This document shows, in pieces, positions 62,455 through 64,000 of a stretch of DNA of 64,000 nucleotides. Both the position numbers and the translations under genes were made by a program. Source of the DNA: Pseudoduganella dura (lineage in GTDB: Bacteria > Pseudomonadota > Gammaproteobacteria > Burkholderiales > Burkholderiaceae_D); NCBI RefSeq assembly GCF_009727155.1, contig NZ_WNWM01000002.1, positions 1,426,001 through 1,490,000 on the forward strand, read 5' to 3'. A model generated the notes under the pieces. It searched no databases, had not been told where the DNA came from, and saw only the letters and a list, made by a program, of their open reading frames with translations. Numbering within the stretch: position 1 is the stretch's first letter; the number at the start of each line of letters is the position of its first letter.

Positions 62455-64000
62455 CTAGGCTCCTCCCAGCAGGATGTCGACGCCGTGCGGTCCGCCATCC
62501 CGCAGCAGCGGAATGCGCGCCACCCCATCGGCGATATTGAGCTGCACGCCGTCGAGCGTGGCGGCGATCACCTTCGCCGCCGTGCCGTTCGGACTGCGCA
62601 CCGCGACGTTGCAGGAACCGCCGCCCGGCAAATTGTAGTGCACGTGGAATTCCGGCCAGTCGTCCGGGATGCGCGGCGCCACCACCAGCGTATCGCCGTT
62701 CTCGATGGTGAAGCCGAGCACCGATTCCAGGCCCACCCGGAACATCCAGCCCGAGGAGCCCGTGTACCATGTCCACCCGCCGCGGCCCACGTGCGGCGCG
62801 GCGCCGTACACATCGGCCGCGATCACGTACGGCTCCACCTTGTAGATGTCGGCCGCCGCCTTGTCGAGCGCATGGCTGACGGGCGAGAGCATCCGCAGCA
62901 GCCGCGCGGCACGGTCGCGGCGCCCCGCCTCGGCCAGCGCCCGCACCGCCCAGCAGGCGGCATGCGTGTACTGGCCGCCGTTCTCGCGCACGCCGGCGAC
63001 ATAGCCCTTGATGTAGCCGGGATCGTGCGGCGTGTCGACGAACGGCGGCGTGAGCAGCCGGATCAGCTTGTCGTCCTCGGAGACCAGCTGCGCCTCCATC
63101 GCATCGAGTGCCTGGCGCGCGCGGTCCGGCGGCGCCGCGCCGGAAATCACCGCCCAGGCCTGGGCCAGCGCATCGATGCGGCACTCGTCGCTGTCCTTCG
63201 AGCCGAGCACGGCGCCGTTGTCGTAATAGGCGCGGCGATACCATTCGCCATCCCAGCCGGCATCGTTCAGCGCCTGGGCCAGGTGCGCCAGGTACTCGCC
63301 GTAGGCCTTCACGCGCGCGGTGTCGCGCCGCCCCTCGCAGAACGGGATGAAGTCGCGCAGGATGCGGGTCAGGAAAAAGCCCATCCACACGCTCTCCCCC
63401 CTGCCTTCGCGGCCCACGCGGTTCATGCCGTCGTTCCAGTCGCCGGTACCCATCAGCGGCAGGCCATGCGCACCCCGCGTCAGCGAGCGGTCCAGCGCAC
63501 GGCAGCAATGTTCGTACACGTCGGCGCTCGTGCCCGACAGCGCGGGCTTCAGGTAATGCTCGTCCTCCCCTTCGGCGAGCCCGCGCCCGGCGAGGAATGG
63601 CGCCACTTCATCGAGAACACCCAGGTCGCCAGTCGTGTCGATGTAGAAGGCGGTGATGTACGGCAGCCAGCACAGGTCGTCCGAGAAGCGCGTGCGCAGG
63701 CCCTGCTCCACCGGTGCCGGATGCCACCAGTGCAGCACATCGCCTTCCTCGAACTGGTGGGCGGCATGCAGGCAGATCTGTGCGCGCGCCAGGTCCGGCC
63801 GTGCATAGATCATTGCCGAGGCGTCCTGCAGCTGGTCGCGGAAGCCGAATGCGCCGCCGGACTGGTAGAACGCCGAGCGGCCCCAGATCCGGCACGACAG
63901 GTTCTGGTACGTGAGCCAGCCGTTCATCATCAGGTCCAGTTCCTTGACCGGCGTATCGATGCGCACGGCACCCAGTGTTTCGCGCCAGAAGGCCAGCACC
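62455..64000 (-). CDS. GH94-type phosphorylase / cyclic beta-glucan synthase-like protein (N-terminal part outside window)
   Basis: The last 515 residues are visible. They match the C-terminal GH94 region of cyclic beta-1,2-glucan synthase (NdvB-like) and related phosphorylases: YQNLSCRIWGRSAFYQSGGAFGFRDQLQDASAM, EGDVLHWWHPAPVEQGLRTRFSDDLCWLPY, the catalytic Asp in GLPLMGTGDWNDGMNRVG, PGYIKGYVAGVRENGGQYTHAACW and GRGGWTWYTGSSGWMFRVGLE, ending GPHGVDILLGG. Whether the missing part includes a glycosyltransferase, as in true NdvB, cannot be seen. It is in one operon with the ABC ATPase. Confidence 0.85.
   Translation of the reverse strand, partial: VLAFWRETLGAVRIDTPVKELDLMMNGWLTYQNLSCRIWGRSAFYQSGGAFGFRDQLQDASAMIYARPDLARAQICLHAAHQFEEGDVLHWWHPAPVEQGLRTRFSDDLCWLPYITAFYIDTTGDLGVLDEVAPFLAGRGLAEGEDEHYLKPALSGTSADVYEHCCRALDRSLTRGAHGLPLMGTGDWNDGMNRVGREGRGESVWMGFFLTRILRDFIPFCEGRRDTARVKAYGEYLAHLAQALNDAGWDGEWYRRAYYDNGAVLGSKDSDECRIDALAQAWAVISGAAPPDRARQALDAMEAQLVSEDDKLIRLLTPPFVDTPHDPGYIKGYVAGVRENGGQYTHAACWAVRALAEAGRRDRAARLLRMLSPVSHALDKAAADIYKVEPYVIAADVYGAAPHVGRGGWTWYTGSSGWMFRVGLESVLGFTIENGDTLVVAPRIPDDWPEFHVHYNLPGGGSCNVAVRSPNGTAAKVIAATLDGVQLNIADGVARIPLLRDGGPHGVDILLGGA

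Overview
The window is 64 kb of GC-rich DNA from what looks like a betaproteobacterium of the Oxalobacteraceae (Massilia/Telluria-like). This placement is an inference from the xseA / sodB / exbB-exbD-lpxK-Trm112-kdsB neighbourhood, the DUF4148 and DUF2939 proteins, and the protein sequences. No rRNA or tRNA gene was seen, so the genus is not proven.

Layout. 1-3.0 kb holds a minus-strand envelope cluster: exbB, exbD, lpxK, a Trm112-like protein and kdsB, which is cut by the window edge. 3.0-4.05 kb is a gene-free AT-rich stretch with seven copies of a repeat built from DnaA-box-like 9-mers. 4.05-15.4 kb carries xseA, a LacI regulator, sodB, a large multidomain esterase with an FNR-type box upstream, an aldo/keto reductase, two short-chain dehydrogenases and an MFS sugar-acid transporter. 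15.5-21.8 kb holds two small proteins and an aromatic-acid/fusaric-acid-type efflux set: outer-membrane factor, MarR, FUSC, DUF1656 and HlyD.

21.9-45.9 kb is a nearly continuous glucuronoxylan utilisation locus. It has a LacI regulator, GH67 alpha-glucuronidase, GH10 xylanase, GH115 glucuronidase, GH43 beta-xylosidase and a GDSL esterase. It continues with a glucarate dehydratase homologue, a Weimberg-type xylose oxidation operon (xylX, xylB, xylC, xylD), the xylose ABC transporter xylFGH and a GH3 glycosidase. Enzymes for cutting xylan, removing glucuronate and acyl groups, importing xylose and oxidising xylose toward 2-oxoglutarate lie together. The glucarate dehydratase suggests that released glucuronate is oxidised in parallel. 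Both routes need a 2-oxoglutarate-semialdehyde dehydrogenase, which is not in the window. Similar palindromes with an AGCGCT core occur in the two divergent promoter regions of this locus and are candidate sites for the LacI protein.

46-64 kb is mostly housekeeping: dsbA, an M1 peptidase with a coupled membrane protein, a LigB-type dioxygenase, a circularly permuted GTPase, a histone-deacetylase-like protein, a MoxR-DUF58-transglutaminase-MltB operon, a small HTH protein, cysM, and a sugar ABC ATPase beside a GH94 protein that runs off the right edge.

The intergenic DNA is rich in palindromic repeats. These include a GGTGTCSGACACC family, a second GTGTCC...GTCAACC...GGACACG family, a 51-nt near-perfect palindrome, and three short tandem arrays whose first unit contains the stop codon of a gene (exbD, xylH, dsbA).
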